Shown here piece after piece: positions 17,312 to 27,421 of a DNA stretch of 64,000 nt. A program made the translations under genes and the position numbers. The notes beneath the pieces were generated by a model. It did no database searches, had not been told where the DNA came from, and was given only the letters and a program-made list of their open reading frames with translations. The first letter of the stretch is position 1. Each line of letters opens with the position of its first letter. The DNA is from Sphingobacterium sp. B16(2022) (lineage in GTDB: Bacteria; Bacteroidota; Bacteroidia; Sphingobacteriales; Sphingobacteriaceae). The stretch spans positions 620,001 through 684,000 of the forward strand of contig NZ_JAAUVN010000001.1 of assembly GCF_012030425.1 (NCBI RefSeq). Direction: 5' to 3'.

Positions 17312-17980
17312 TTACTTAAATTTTGCCCAATTATTGTCGGTATTATTTAATTTAAGCACATCTTTTAAGCTTTCCTTGTTACAGACAAATAGTATGGTTT
17401 TAGGTCTTTCATTAACAATTTTTGAATCCTGATCCGGGATTTTAGCGTTTATTTTTTCAAGATTTTCAGAACTTCTCGGATCAAAAATAGAAATCAATTT
17501 AATTATTCTGTCTTTAACGTCCCGGGTGTAGGTGTATATATGCACATATTTATTATAATCACTAGAATCAGTTTTTGTTTCTTTGCCATATACACCTTTG
17601 ATATTCAGATATAGTTTATTTAATCTTTCAGGTTTTAGATATGTCTCCGCATTAATTATTTTCAATTTCCCGTCTTTTGAAGCAATTGCATTAAGGGTTG
17701 AAAAATTAATACTGTCAAATTTAGCTACTATATTATTATTTGATGATTTTTTTATTTGAAATTCAACCCAGCCATTGTCAAAATCACTAATTTCTACATA
17801 TTGATTATTATTTGAAATTTTTAAATTTTCGTCTTTATTTGCATTTCTATAAAAATCTTCCGTATTGAAGGTGTTAAAATCAAGTTTTTTTAGATCAATT
17901 ATATTTTTTTGATATTCTTGATTATTCGTTAGACAGGAACAGAAAAAGATCATGTAAAAATACACAGCGAGATATTTCAT
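17312..17980 (-). CDS. Hypothetical lipoprotein
   Basis: The 222-aa product has a signal peptide ending FFCSC, with Cys16 the likely lipidated residue, followed by a polar, Lys/Asn-rich body of alternating beta-like segments. I recognise no family. The C-terminal part (RPKTILFVCNKESLKDVL) has no known motif. It stands alone downstream of a Yip1-type gene on the same strand, with a 149-bp gap. Confidence 0.65.
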   Translation of the reverse strand: MKYLAVYFYMIFFCSCLTNNQEYQKNIIDLKKLDFNTFNTEDFYRNANKDENLKISNNNQYVEISDFDNGWVEFQIKKSSNNNIVAKFDSINFSTLNAIASKDGKLKIINAETYLKPERLNKLYLNIKGVYGKETKTDSSDYNKYVHIYTYTRDVKDRIIKLISIFDPRSSENLEKINAKIPDQDSKIVNERPKTILFVCNKESLKDVLKLNNTDNNWAKFK

Positions 17981-18129
17981 AATAAATATATTTTAAATCG
18001 TTATTTTAATCGTTTTGCATATGTTTCTGGGTTTAGTTGGATTTGAAATTTGGATCATGCATTTTCCATGATCATTTTTGGATATTATCTCTTTCTTAGT
18101 GTTTGCGAAGAATTAAGTGATTGATTTTG

Positions 18130-18756
18130 TTAAAACAAGGATGCTATTACAGCAAAAACAACTACCAATATGATCACGGGTAAAATCATGCTTAGAATAG
18201 CTTTCCATATACTGAAGTTATTAACTGTAGCTATTCCTAAGACCATAAATATGGCGATATTTATGCCAACAAATCCATTTATTGTCATCAAAAATATTTT
18301 AAAGATTGTTTGGGACCAACTTTCATTATTTACCCAGAATGATATACTGAAAAAGGAAATACCATATATCAGAGATCCGATGATATACAATAGTAATACG
18401 ATTATCCCTGGTATGGATGAATAGGCAATAACGCGGAGAATATCTGCTGCACTTGCTACACCTTTTAGCCATCTCGCAGTACCAGCTAAGATGTAAGCAA
18501 ACATTATGTAAAAAAGTAAGCTAATGCCCGACCCAAAAATTACAACTTTGAAGAAAAGTTCTGTCCAACTTTCAATATTGAGTTTACCCGAGGATATTCT
18601 TCCAAATTGACTTCCTAATAGCGCTAGGTAAAGTAGAAGCCAAGCATACTTATTATACCAGTGCTCTTGTGTAAATCTAAAGAACCACTTAGGTCTTGTA
18701 TATAAATTCGTGATAATAAATTTAAAATCTTGATTTTCGGGAAGGTCTATATTCAT
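18130..18756 (-). CDS. Yip1-domain membrane protein
   Basis: The 208-aa protein has a cytoplasmic N-terminus containing the TRPKWFFRF segment typical of bacterial Yip1-domain proteins, then five or so membrane spans, with the conserved helix-breaking AYSSIPGI motif (about 127-134) and a GxxxxG-containing later span. Function of this family in bacteria is not established. Start ATG gives MNIDLPENQDF. Confidence 0.75.
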   Translation of the reverse strand: MNIDLPENQDFKFIITNLYTRPKWFFRFTQEHWYNKYAWLLLYLALLGSQFGRISSGKLNIESWTELFFKVVIFGSGISLLFYIMFAYILAGTARWLKGVASAADILRVIAYSSIPGIIVLLLYIIGSLIYGISFFSISFWVNNESWSQTIFKIFLMTINGFVGINIAIFMVLGIATVNNFSIWKAILSMILPVIILVVVFAVIASLF

Positions 18757-18947
18757 GTTGTCATATATGGTTGATCAAATTTAATTATTTAATTAATCCA
18801 TGCAAATTTATTTTTCGTTTGTTTAAAAATTTGGTTGATTCCGTATTTACATATGCTTATTCCTGGAAATTTATCATGTATGTGCGGATGGGGATAGTAA
18901 TGTGGTAGAATCAAATTATTGAATTTTAGAAAGGTAAGATTTTGCTT

Positions 18948-19724
18948 TTAAACCTGAGAGTAATTTGTGGGTATTAAAAATGTATTGTTAATTTTAGAAA
19001 TAGTATTTGCATATTGAGGATCGGACACCAATTTTTTCCATTCAGGATCAGCAATGAAATCAACCCATCCCTTATTACGTTCCTCCATATTTTTACAGGT
19101 GATCAAATAGGTGAGACGAGGTAACCTGTCGCCTGCAATCACTTCACCACAGAATACCGGATTTAATTTTGCTCTTTTGAAGATAGGAAATTCGCCATCA
19201 TGAAACATTTTAATTTTTCTTTTTACAGCATCTTCACTGTAGCCTTCATATGTTCTTAGCTCAAATATCCGCGATTTATCGGATGGAATAGTGATTTTAG
19301 GCCAACCTTCGAAGGCAATCATTAAGGAAGATTTAAAACGATCATATAGCGCTTTGTCTTCGGGAATACTGTTATATGTAGCGCTATTTTCAATGTAATC
19401 TGCATCCATTTTTACTTTTGTATTGACGGATAGGTAATTGTCAAGAGAAGAGTAAGGGGTTAATAAGTAAAATTTGGCAGGCTCAGATGGAACCAATTCT
19501 TTGAATACACCAACTGCTTTTACACCATATTTATTCAGTGCGGGAATAAGGGCAGATTTAAAATAATTGTCCAGTTGTTGCTGGTCAGAACCGAATCGTA
19601 TTTCGTATTCACGCCATTCATATATTTCCTGCTCAGTTGCATTATTATCGGCTCCTATTACTGGAATTATCGTTGTTGCTAAACCTGCAGTTAGTGAAGA
19701 TTGAAGAAATTTTCTGCGTTTCAT
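18948..19724 (-). CDS. NIPSNAP-family protein with Tat signal
   Basis: From the ATG at 19724 the product is 258 aa. It begins MKRRKFLQSSLTAGLA, a twin-arginine signal, so it would be exported folded. The mature part has two ferredoxin-like NIPSNAP repeats: YEWREYEIRFG with the following helix, and RIFELRTYEGYSE with HDGEFPIFKRAKLNPVFCGE. The family's activity is unknown. A TTG at 19733 would add three residues; the ATG is preferred. Confidence 0.85.
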   Translation of the reverse strand: MKRRKFLQSSLTAGLATTIIPVIGADNNATEQEIYEWREYEIRFGSDQQQLDNYFKSALIPALNKYGVKAVGVFKELVPSEPAKFYLLTPYSSLDNYLSVNTKVKMDADYIENSATYNSIPEDKALYDRFKSSLMIAFEGWPKITIPSDKSRIFELRTYEGYSEDAVKRKIKMFHDGEFPIFKRAKLNPVFCGEVIAGDRLPRLTYLITCKNMEERNKGWVDFIADPEWKKLVSDPQYANTISKINNTFLIPTNYSQV

Positions 19725-19733
19725 ACTGGTCAA

Positions 19734-20254
19734 TGGTTTTATAATAAATGATTTAGATAGAATAAATATATAAATTTAATCCTATTTTCTATAAGGCCGT
19801 TCTAATAAATAATCAGAAGTTTAGTGTGTGGAAACTTTTTTTGAAGATGGTTTTTACCTCAAACAGAAATCTTATTTATGAAAATAAGCTCATCATAGAG
19901 ATAAAAGGCAATTTTGGTTAATATATTTTTATCAACTGCTTGTACTAGAGAATGAAAATAAATATGTTGGGTAAGTTACAGGTCTTTGGCAAGCATTCCT
20001 ATAGACACTTATTTTTGCTTATGCCTGAAGCTAATTATGTCTTGGCAATATTCCATAGTGGTGAGACCTACAAGTGAAGGATACCTTTATGCTTTAATTA
20101 GTTTTTATAAAGCTTTGGTTTTGTGCTAAAGATTCTCCAATACAGAAAAAAACTTTTTGGTCTTAAGTAGTTGAAATTTATGTATCCATCATGAAAGTAC
20201 AGGATAGTAGCCTCTTATTTATTTAATACATTTAATACTTATAAGTATCCCATT
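19734..20254. other. Intergenic region before the rhamnosidase gene
   Basis: About 520 bp between divergent genes. AT-rich; no coding-looking frame and no clear promoter box or palindrome recognised. Confidence 0.4.
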
Positions 20255-21995
20255 ATGAATTCAAACCGTGCTATTTTAAGTTTCTTAATGCTTATTTTTT
20301 GCTTTTGTGAGATCAATGCGCAAAATAAATTAAGTGATAAGTTTAATCAAGTGAGCCCATTAACATCTGCATATGTTTATCCTACTCGTATCATATGGAA
20401 AGAGGGAAATGTGATACATGCTACAAATTTATTAAAGAGGGGTAATGGTCAGGCAAATTTATACAACCCCAATACTGTTGTATTTAAAAATGAAAATAAT
20501 CAAATAGGGACTAGCATATTATTAGACTTTGGTATTCAGATGAATGCATCTATTGAAATTATCACAGGCATGTGGGGGGGGCAATAATTTACCGAAAAAT
20601 GTTCGTATACGTTTCGGGGAATCAGTTAGTGAAGCAATGTCCGAAATTGGCGTTATGGGTGCTACTAATGACCATGCAATACGAGATTTTATGATGCAAG
20701 TACCGTGGCTTGGTCGCAATCGATCTGGTGAATCTGGTTTCAGATTTGTACGTATTGATTTTTTAGAACCTAATGCTGAATTACATTTGCGAGAAGTAAG
20801 GGCTATAGCTACCTTTCGAGATATTCCTTACCTAGGGAGCTTTAAAAGCAGTGATGAAAGACTTAATAAAATATGGGAAGTAGGTGCATACACTGTACAT
20901 GTTAATATGCAAGACTATTTATGGGATGGTATAAAAAGGGATCGTTTAGTTTGGGTAGGAGATCTTCACCCTGAAGTATCTACTGTCAATACCGTATTTG
21001 GGTATAACGAAGTTGTCCCCAGAAGTTTAGATCTTGCGAGAGAATCGACACCGCTACCCAATTGGATGTCTGGACATAGTAGTTATTCGATGTGGTGGAT
21101 TATCTTGCAATATGATTGGTATATGAATTATGGGAATTTAGGATATTTAAAGGAGCAGCAACCTTATTTACAAGGATTGGTTGAGCAAATTACTGGGAAG
21201 GTTATTAATGGAAAAGAACGGATGGATGGCGCTCGATTTTTAGATTGGCCATCAAGTGAGGATAGTGTTGCTGTACATGCAGGTCTTCAAGCACTAACTA
21301 TAAGATCATTGGAGAATGCATCGGCTCTCTTTCAGATATTAGGTGATGATAGTTCAAAAAATAGATGTGACGAAACAGTTGCGCAGATGCGAAAATATAT
21401 TCCGCCACTCCATCATTCAAAACAAGCCGCTGCATTGATGTCATTAGTCGGATTAATCGATGCAAAAAAAGCGTATACAGAGGTAGTATCTATAGGAGGG
21501 GCGAAAAATTTTTCAACCTTTTACGGTTATTACATGCTCGAAGCAATGGCGAAAGCAGGAAAGTATCAAGAAGCTATGGAAATTATCTCGACCTATTGGG
21601 GTGCTATGCTGGATCTAGGAGCGACAACATTTTGGGAAGATTTTAATATGGATTGGTTGCCCAATGCCAGTCGTATTGATGAGCTTGTACCAGAAGGAAA
21701 ATCGGATATACATGCAGATTTTGGAGCTTACTGTTATAAAGGTTTTCGTCATAGCTTAGCACATGGCTGGGCTTCAGGACCAACAGCATGGTTGTCTGAG
21801 CATGTATTAGGAATTAAAGTAGCGCAACCAGGTGGAAGGGCATATACTGTTAAACCTAATTTAGGCGATCTTAATTGGGCAGAAGGAATATTTCCCACAC
21901 CTTATGGGCAGATATATGTTAAGCATGTGAAAGAACATGGGCGTATCAAAACAGTGATCAAAGCACCTAAAGAAGTTAAAATAATACAACCATGA
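20255..21995 (+). pseudogene. GH78-type alpha-L-rhamnosidase, frameshifted at a G8 run
   Basis: Two overlapping frames encode one enzyme. The first (20255-20587) has a signal peptide (MNSNRAILSFLMLIFCFCEINAQ) and stops at MWGGQ; the second carries the six-hairpin catalytic domain (MQDYLWDGIKRDRLVWVGD, YSMWWIILQYDWY, DWPSSEDS, TFWEDFN, SLAHGWASGPTAWLSEHVLG) to 21995. The break is a run of eight G (20574-20581). With seven, the reading is MWGGNNLPKNVR and the frame is continuous for about 580 aa. This may be a real inactivation, slippage-based switching, or a sequencing error. The enzyme would remove terminal rhamnose from glycans in the periplasm. No SusC/SusD genes are adjacent. Confidence 0.85.
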
Positions 21996-22301
21996 GGCGA
22001 AAAAAAGGATTGTATTTTGTTAAATAATACGACAAGATGTTTCTTGAAGTGTAGAAATGTGCACAGCAATCAGAATATGATCATCACCCTGCTCAATTGC
22101 TATGTGGATACCTGGAGTGGAGAATCCACGTTAAGATTTAGGCAATCAAAATTGTGGATGTTTTATAGTAACACAACTTTTATCCAAAACCGCAATAAAA
22201 GTTGTGTGCTATAGATTATCAATTATGGTATAAAAAAGCAATCTATGAATTTTGTTTTTCAACCCAACTGATAAAAAGAACCTTTGTTCTCAATATTCAT
22301 C
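21996..22301. other. Gap between convergent genes with a 13-bp stem-loop
   Basis: ACACAACTTTTAT (22171-22183) pairs perfectly with ATAAAAGTTGTGT (22195-22207), loop 11 nt. It lacks a T-tract but sits between convergent genes and probably ends transcription. Two short frames here (22017-22214 and 22202-22462) look spurious. Confidence 0.5.
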
Positions 22302-23366
22302 TTATTCATTTATATAATTCAGCGCAAAATTCAACCAATCTCCAACTGTATCATCTAAATACACATCAGGCTGAATTCCTATGTTGTCAATTGGATATTG
22401 AGGAAGTCTTGCTGAACGATAAGTTGGTAGGTATAGTGTATAATTCTCGCAACCAAACTTAAACTCTCTTATCGAACCATAATCCAACACTCCCATTGAA
22501 GGTGTTCCCAAAATTTTCACCTTTTTACTTTGACGTGCTGAAAATAAAAAATTCTCTCCGGCACTTGCTACATTTTTATTTGCTAAAATAATTATTTGTT
22601 TAGGTGCTTCAGATTTTAATGCTATCGTATCAATCGTCACTTTTTTACCATCATATAATATAAATTTGCCCAAATTATCTTTATATTCTTTTAGTCCATC
22701 TTCAATTTGGCTAATTGCTTTTAAAGAGTCTTTATGGACGTTTTGCATCGCATAATCTCGCAAGCCATTAATAACCGTATTCGTAGACAAAAATTCGACA
22801 TTCATTATTCGCAAAGGATTTGTTAAAATATACGGTAGTAGAGGCTGATAAACATCATCAGTACCACCAAAATTATCTCTTATATCAATAATCAGTGCTT
22901 TAGATTTTTCAATTTTCTTTTGATTTAGTTTTATGAGCTCCTGTACAGGGGTAATATTGTCATATTTAAAACTTTGGATTTTTATATAAAAAACATTTGA
23001 TGCTAACAACTTTCCATCTACCTCTTTTTCTTTCGGTTTTGATTCTCCCAAATTTTCGTTTTCATTCTTGTTTTTTATACTTGTTTGGATATAAATATGC
23101 TCGTCTTTAAAAAAAGAAACATAGTCATTTAACACCTTAATACAGTTGATATTAGCAGTAGTATCGGATTTTGCAATAACTAAAGCTTTATGATTATTGT
23201 ATAAATCGAATTTTTCATCAGTTTTTTGCTTAAAACCTGGATAATCAACTTCTATTTTAGTTATTAAACGTTCTAATGCCATTTGACAATTGCATTCATT
23301 TTGAGCAAAAGATATATTTATAATACAAATTATAAAATAGGAAATTAATGGTATTCTTTTCTTCAT
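22302..23366 (-). CDS. Secreted S41-family peptidase
   Basis: The 354-aa protein has a signal peptide (to about residue 21, SFAQ) and the S41 C-terminal-processing-protease core: IDIRDNFGGTDD (about 160-171), the nucleophile in NKNVASAGENF with S268, and GTPSMGVLDYG after it. No PDZ domain is evident, as in short tricorn-like S41 proteins of Bacteroidota. It would cleave peptides or proteins in the periplasm. Cys25 and Cys27 in the NECNCQ segment could form a disulfide or bind metal. Confidence 0.85.
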   Translation of the reverse strand: MKKRIPLISYFIICIINISFAQNECNCQMALERLITKIEVDYPGFKQKTDEKFDLYNNHKALVIAKSDTTANINCIKVLNDYVSFFKDEHIYIQTSIKNKNENENLGESKPKEKEVDGKLLASNVFYIKIQSFKYDNITPVQELIKLNQKKIEKSKALIIDIRDNFGGTDDVYQPLLPYILTNPLRIMNVEFLSTNTVINGLRDYAMQNVHKDSLKAISQIEDGLKEYKDNLGKFILYDGKKVTIDTIALKSEAPKQIIILANKNVASAGENFLFSARQSKKVKILGTPSMGVLDYGSIREFKFGCENYTLYLPTYRSARLPQYPIDNIGIQPDVYLDDTVGDWLNFALNYINE

Positions 23367-23503
23367 GCGATATTAATTATTTAGTTTGTTGATGTCATTT
23401 TTTTTATTGAGGTTATAATCGATACTGCTAACGTTCGTCTTTCTGAAAATTTTAATTTATATAATCAAATGTACAAAATTATGAAAATCATAGCAGCTAC
23501 TTA

Positions 23504-23745
23504 ATCGGATTGATTTGTATCTTTTGATTTAGGAATTTGCAGATCCAGTGTCGTTATTAGAGATTCTAAAATTCCTTGATTGCCGTATTTGTCACAACAG
23601 ATCTTTAAATCAGAGGTCCGTCAACTATGTCCTGTATATGATAGTCCTGAAGCGCCTTAAATGCTCCAAATCGCGCATCCCATTATTCGGATCTTCTTTT
23701 AACGTTGTTCGTACCTTCTTTTAACACGCTTTTAATTTCTCCCAT
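23504..23745 (-). pseudogene. Relic of a decayed small gene
   Basis: Three consecutive coding-like segments appear on the minus strand in different frames: MGEIKSVLKEGTNNVKRRSE (start near 23745), then KEDPNNGMRDLEHLRRF, then DLKICCDKYGNQGILE through to a stop near 23504. The segments join only if several frameshifts are assumed, as in a degraded gene. I do not recognise the family. Confidence 0.4.
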
Positions 23746-23756
23746 AGTTGCACAGT

Positions 23757-23815
23757 ACCTGCACCGTCCTTTTCCTTGTGCATGGACGGTGCAAGGGTGG
23801 TGCAAGTACGGTGTA
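23757..23815. repeat. GC-rich stem-loop with GGTGCAAG direct repeats
   Basis: In otherwise AT-rich DNA, TGCACCGTCC (23760-23769) pairs with GGACGGTGCA (23784-23793), and GGTGCAAG recurs at 23788 and 23799. It lies just upstream of the minus-strand relic and looks like part of a mobile or repeated element. Confidence 0.5.
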
Positions 23816-24260
23816 GTTACGACTTTTGTTAAAAGCGGGGTACTATCATGTAACCTAATGGTGCAAAAGAGGTATTTATATCTTGCGGTAAATCTAAGTT
23901 GTTTTATTGTCTGATGGTGCTTAACTTCATATGTTGAACCTATATAAACCGATATCAGGCTATATTTAACGTTATCATGACACGTTGCTTCTGTATTTCC
24001 AGCAAATTAAAACAAACTATTTTAAGGAATTAACGTTATGGCACCAGCGAATGGAAACAAAAGCCAAGTAAGAACGAATAAAAACCACATATGTAAACTG
24101 TTTTAAACTGTAATGATAAGGAAGAAACTGTCAAAAATCAGAAGGGATTTAATCTCTTTACTATTCTGGTTATTTTGATAGCTAATCTTTAATTTGAATA
24201 ATTATTTCACAGACATGAGATATTATTTATATTTTTAGTATTATAATCTGTAAAGAGAAC

Positions 24261-25646
24261 ATGGCAAAACAAATTAAGGCGTTAAAATGTCCACATTGTG
24301 GTAGTGTTAAGAAGCAGAATATTAAAGAAGACCATTATATCTGCAACAATTGTGGCACTGAGTACTTTTTGGATAATGACGATATTAACGTTAATGTAAA
24401 GCATCAATACGGCGACGGAAGATTTAATGGACTAGATCCGAAAACCAAAAAGTATCTATTTTTTGTTGTAGCTGGCATTTTGTTTTTTTTAATTTTTAGC
24501 AGTATTATCAGAACCTGTGGAAACAAAAGTGGAGGTATTTCGACTTTAGTCTCTTCCGACGATTCACCTAAGAAAAAGGAATATGTAGATCGAATCAAGG
24601 AATATTTAGCATTTACAGCATATAATAGTAAAAATCCGATGTTTCTTTTTATTATTAATCGTAGCAAAGATGCTTTTTCTCGGGAAGGTGCTGAATATTT
24701 TGCACGCTTTTATGATCCATTAAAAGAGAAAATAGTTAATGATATCCCACTTCCAGGATGGAAAGATGATTTTTATATACAAACTCGGGTTTTTAGCGAT
24801 GGTGGATTTTATATCTGTGCTGATAAGAGCAATAAGGTATATAAAATTGATCCGGCAAAAAATGAAGTCATAGATGTAACGAATACCTTTTTTGGTGATG
24901 TTCCTGAATTTTCTTCTGGTATAGCTACTTTAAAATTTACACAAGATCGGGAAGGAGATGGTTTTAATATCATGACCAACGATGGGAAGGAATACTACTA
25001 CTACCCTTTAGTTCGAAAAATCTATAAAGATCATATGCAGAGACGTGAGGCCGGTACAGGGCTTGCCAGCCTGTTGCCAGGCGCGAGAACGTCAGTTTAT
25101 TATACATTTTCCGAAAAAAGCAGTGATTATCCAGAAGAGAAAATCCAATTGATAAAATATTGGTATAAAAACAATTCCGGTTATCCGATTATGCTTCCTT
25201 ATAGTTATCAAGTGAGTTGGCAGAAGGTGTATCAATATCCAAAGAAGTCTGGTATTTATTACGGTTCATTTCCATATACAAAGAAATTGGTGAAAGAACC
25301 TCGGATTACAAAATTTGTTGATCTCACACCAGATCGTCTATATTTTAAAGCTGATATCGGATACCAAGATAGTACGAGTTTGTATATTACAGGATTGCCA
25401 GATGCCAATCCTGAAGGTCATACCTATATTCAGAAAATCGATACCGAAAGTGGGAAAATCATTTGGACATATACACCCAAAAGCGATAATTACGCTGTTG
25501 AAAGTGATATGTACGGTTATACTGGAGGAGTTGTTTTTAGTTATTACGATAGATCGGGGGCTTCCAGTTCCAATCGGATCATCATTATAGCTAATGATGG
25601 TACAGTACTGAAAGATATAGACAGAGACGAAATATTTAAAAGATAG
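24261..25646 (+). CDS. Zinc-ribbon membrane protein, first gene of SPFH operon
   Basis: The 461-aa protein opens with a zinc ribbon (C10xxC13...C28xxC31), then a polar linker, one membrane span (about residues 66-83, YLFFVVAGILFFLIF) and a large soluble C-terminal domain with beta-strand repeats and late GKIIWTYTPKSDN and SSNRIIIIANDGTVL segments that resemble beta-propeller blades. The ribbon would be cytoplasmic and the C-terminal domain outside. It is followed after 3 bp by the SPFH gene and belongs to the same operon. Function unknown; the layout suggests a sensor or scaffold at the membrane. Confidence 0.7.
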   Translation: MAKQIKALKCPHCGSVKKQNIKEDHYICNNCGTEYFLDNDDINVNVKHQYGDGRFNGLDPKTKKYLFFVVAGILFFLIFSSIIRTCGNKSGGISTLVSSDDSPKKKEYVDRIKEYLAFTAYNSKNPMFLFIINRSKDAFSREGAEYFARFYDPLKEKIVNDIPLPGWKDDFYIQTRVFSDGGFYICADKSNKVYKIDPAKNEVIDVTNTFFGDVPEFSSGIATLKFTQDREGDGFNIMTNDGKEYYYYPLVRKIYKDHMQRREAGTGLASLLPGARTSVYYTFSEKSSDYPEEKIQLIKYWYKNNSGYPIMLPYSYQVSWQKVYQYPKKSGIYYGSFPYTKKLVKEPRITKFVDLTPDRLYFKADIGYQDSTSLYITGLPDANPEGHTYIQKIDTESGKIIWTYTPKSDNYAVESDMYGYTGGVVFSYYDRSGASSSNRIIIIANDGTVLKDIDRDEIFKR

Positions 25647-25649
25647 AAC

Positions 25650-26654
25650 ATGGGACTATTTAATTTTTTTAAGAGGCAAATAGCCACGGTTATAGAATGG
25701 CAACCACAGGATCAAAACGTATTGATATGGCGGTATCGGGCGGCTACAGACGAAATAAAAAATGCAAGTAAATTGATTATTTCTCCGGGACAGGGATGTG
25801 TTCTTGTTTATGAAGGCAGGATTACAGATGTGATCGACGAGGACGGGGTATACAACATCCGCACAGATAATCATCCATTTATCACTTCTCTGCTCAAAGT
25901 CGCACAGTTGTTTGAAAGTGAGCATAAAATGGGACTTTACTATTATCGTAAAGCTGAAGTTCTGAATCAGGGCTGGGGTACAGCTTCACCGATCAAGTAT
26001 TTTGACGACTATTATAAGATTCCTATTCAGCTCTCAGCTTATGGTAATTTTTCATATCGACTCAAAGATCCGGCGAAGTTTTTTTCCAACTATGTCGGTT
26101 CACAGGATAACTATACTACCGAGTCTTTTCGTGAAGTCGTGCAGTCTCGAATTCTTCAAGTCTTAACTTCTAGTTTTGCGAAAGAAAAATTAGCTTTTAC
26201 GGAGATAGATGCAGAGATTGATCGCTTGTCTAGCGATATGAAAGAACAGCTCCTAAAGGATCTAGAAACATTCGGCGTTCAGCTACATGATTTCAGGATT
26301 GAGGGTAATTCTTTTGATCAGGATACTCAAGATCGTATTGGAAAGATTGCTGATATTACTGCTGACAGCCATGCGGCGACTGAAGGTGGTCTTACCTATG
26401 TTGAGTTGGAAAAACTCCGTGCGTTGCGTGACGCTGCTAAAAACGAAGGCGGTTTAGCGGGAGCAGGAGTGGGATTGGGAGCAGGTATGAGCTTAGGAAA
26501 AGTATTTAGTAATTCAATTGATGAAGTTACACAGCCTGTGGCGGGTGTAGATCCTATGGAGCAATTAAGAAAGTTAAAACTGCTGCTCGACGAAAATATC
26601 ATTACGCAGGAAGAATTTGATCAGAAGAAAAAAGAGTATTTAAATAAATTTTAG
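25650..26654 (+). CDS. SPFH/Band-7 protein with C-terminal SHOCT domain
   Basis: The 334-aa protein is of the YdjI-like (virion-core-type) SPFH group: N-terminal FKRQIATVIEWQ and ISPGQGCVLVYEGRI, the SPFH body (GNFSYRLKDPAKFF, VVQSRILQVL, LETFGVQLHDFRIEGNS), a Gly-rich linker (about 272-285) and a SHOCT module at the end (MEQLRKLKLLLDENIITQEE, then FDQKKKEYL). SPFH proteins oligomerise on membranes. Spacing of 3 bp on each side shows a tight three-gene operon. Confidence 0.88.
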   Translation: MGLFNFFKRQIATVIEWQPQDQNVLIWRYRAATDEIKNASKLIISPGQGCVLVYEGRITDVIDEDGVYNIRTDNHPFITSLLKVAQLFESEHKMGLYYYRKAEVLNQGWGTASPIKYFDDYYKIPIQLSAYGNFSYRLKDPAKFFSNYVGSQDNYTTESFREVVQSRILQVLTSSFAKEKLAFTEIDAEIDRLSSDMKEQLLKDLETFGVQLHDFRIEGNSFDQDTQDRIGKIADITADSHAATEGGLTYVELEKLRALRDAAKNEGGLAGAGVGLGAGMSLGKVFSNSIDEVTQPVAGVDPMEQLRKLKLLLDENIITQEEFDQKKKEYLNKF

Positions 26655-26657
26655 CCG

Positions 26658-26879
26658 ATGAAACATCTCATTACATTTCTATTTGTAGCGTCATTACTCG
26701 TATTGGGATTTGTCGCCCTGAATTATATCTGGAAGTGGTTCCCGATAGATTATACTGGACTCGTAAAAGTGTTTATATCTATATTGGTGGTTATTTTCAT
26801 TGGGACAGGGCTTGCAATGGTCTTTAGTGCTGGATATGCAAGAAAAGATAATCAGCGGGATGTAGGAAAAAAAGATTAA
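26658..26879 (+). CDS. Small two-span membrane protein of the SPFH operon
   Basis: 73 aa with two hydrophobic spans (about 5-25 and 37-58) and a short charged tail (RKDNQRDVGKKD). It starts 3 bp after the SPFH stop codon, so it is co-translated with it and presumably a membrane partner. No family recognised. Confidence 0.75.
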   Translation: MKHLITFLFVASLLVLGFVALNYIWKWFPIDYTGLVKVFISILVVIFIGTGLAMVFSAGYARKDNQRDVGKKD

Positions 26880-27421
26880 TCTTATTTCATAGAAATGAAC
26901 TTAAGTGTTGATCATAAATATGCTTAGAAGAGCTTCATCTTCAAAATTATTTTAATCAAAGTAAGAATGCTCAATAAGAGTAAGATTTCCGTGTGATATA
27001 AAAAACGTATAACAGTCGTTTATTATTGTAAAATAAAAATCAAAGTGGAATTAATGAACGCGAGGACGTAAAAGAAATTACTGCGCAATGCCAAATTGGA
27101 AATAATACCACCATTCAACTGCTTAAGAAATTGAATTTTGCAGAAGTCAATAGTAAATATTCGATGTTTCTCTAGGTTTTTCCTACGTGTGGTGTTTAGT
27201 GATCTTGTGTAAACTAATTCCGATTATTGGCAATATATTCCATATAGATAACACCTGTGTTTGATGTTATCATAAAAGACCCTCTATAAATCAACGCACT
27301 ATACAAATACTTGTAGCGAATCATATCCTTTACTTCACGTGTAATTATTTGTTAATTAAAGCAGTAATAATTATCTTGGTGAAGGGTATTTTATGTTGCT
27401 TTAGATATTAAGCATTAGATT
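26880..27421. other. Gap with a GNAT-like gene relic
   Basis: About 540 bp. Apart from the relic at 27032-27175 listed next, nothing coding was found. The region just before 27422 must hold the promoter of the thioredoxin-like gene, but no exact TAnnTTTG was seen. Confidence 0.45.
27032..27175 (+). pseudogene. C-terminal remnant of a GNAT acetyltransferase
   Basis: An open stretch of 47 codons without a start encodes EDVKEITAQC followed by IGNNTTIQLLKKLNF and ends KYSMFL-stop. The NTTIQLLKKLNF piece matches the C-terminal motif of GNAT proteins (compare NLASKKILEKLGF in the intact GNAT at 11484-11972). The rest of the gene is missing. Confidence 0.5.

Larger units (their letters stand above)
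23367..24260. other. Long gap with gene relics
   Basis: About 890 bp. Besides the minus-strand relic and the GC-rich stem-loop listed separately, a 22-codon frame starts at 24038 (MAPANGNKSQVRTNKN...), perhaps another truncated gene start. No intact gene is visible, so the region looks like a decay zone. Confidence 0.5.

Noticed and set aside
22017..22462. Two overlapping frames of 65 and 86 aa
   Set aside because: One starts with an alternative codon, the other overlaps the S41 gene antisense; both cross a perfect hairpin.
23705..23914. 69-codon plus-strand frame
   Set aside because: It is antisense to the gene relic and runs through the GC-rich stem-loop; Cys/Val-rich low-quality composition.
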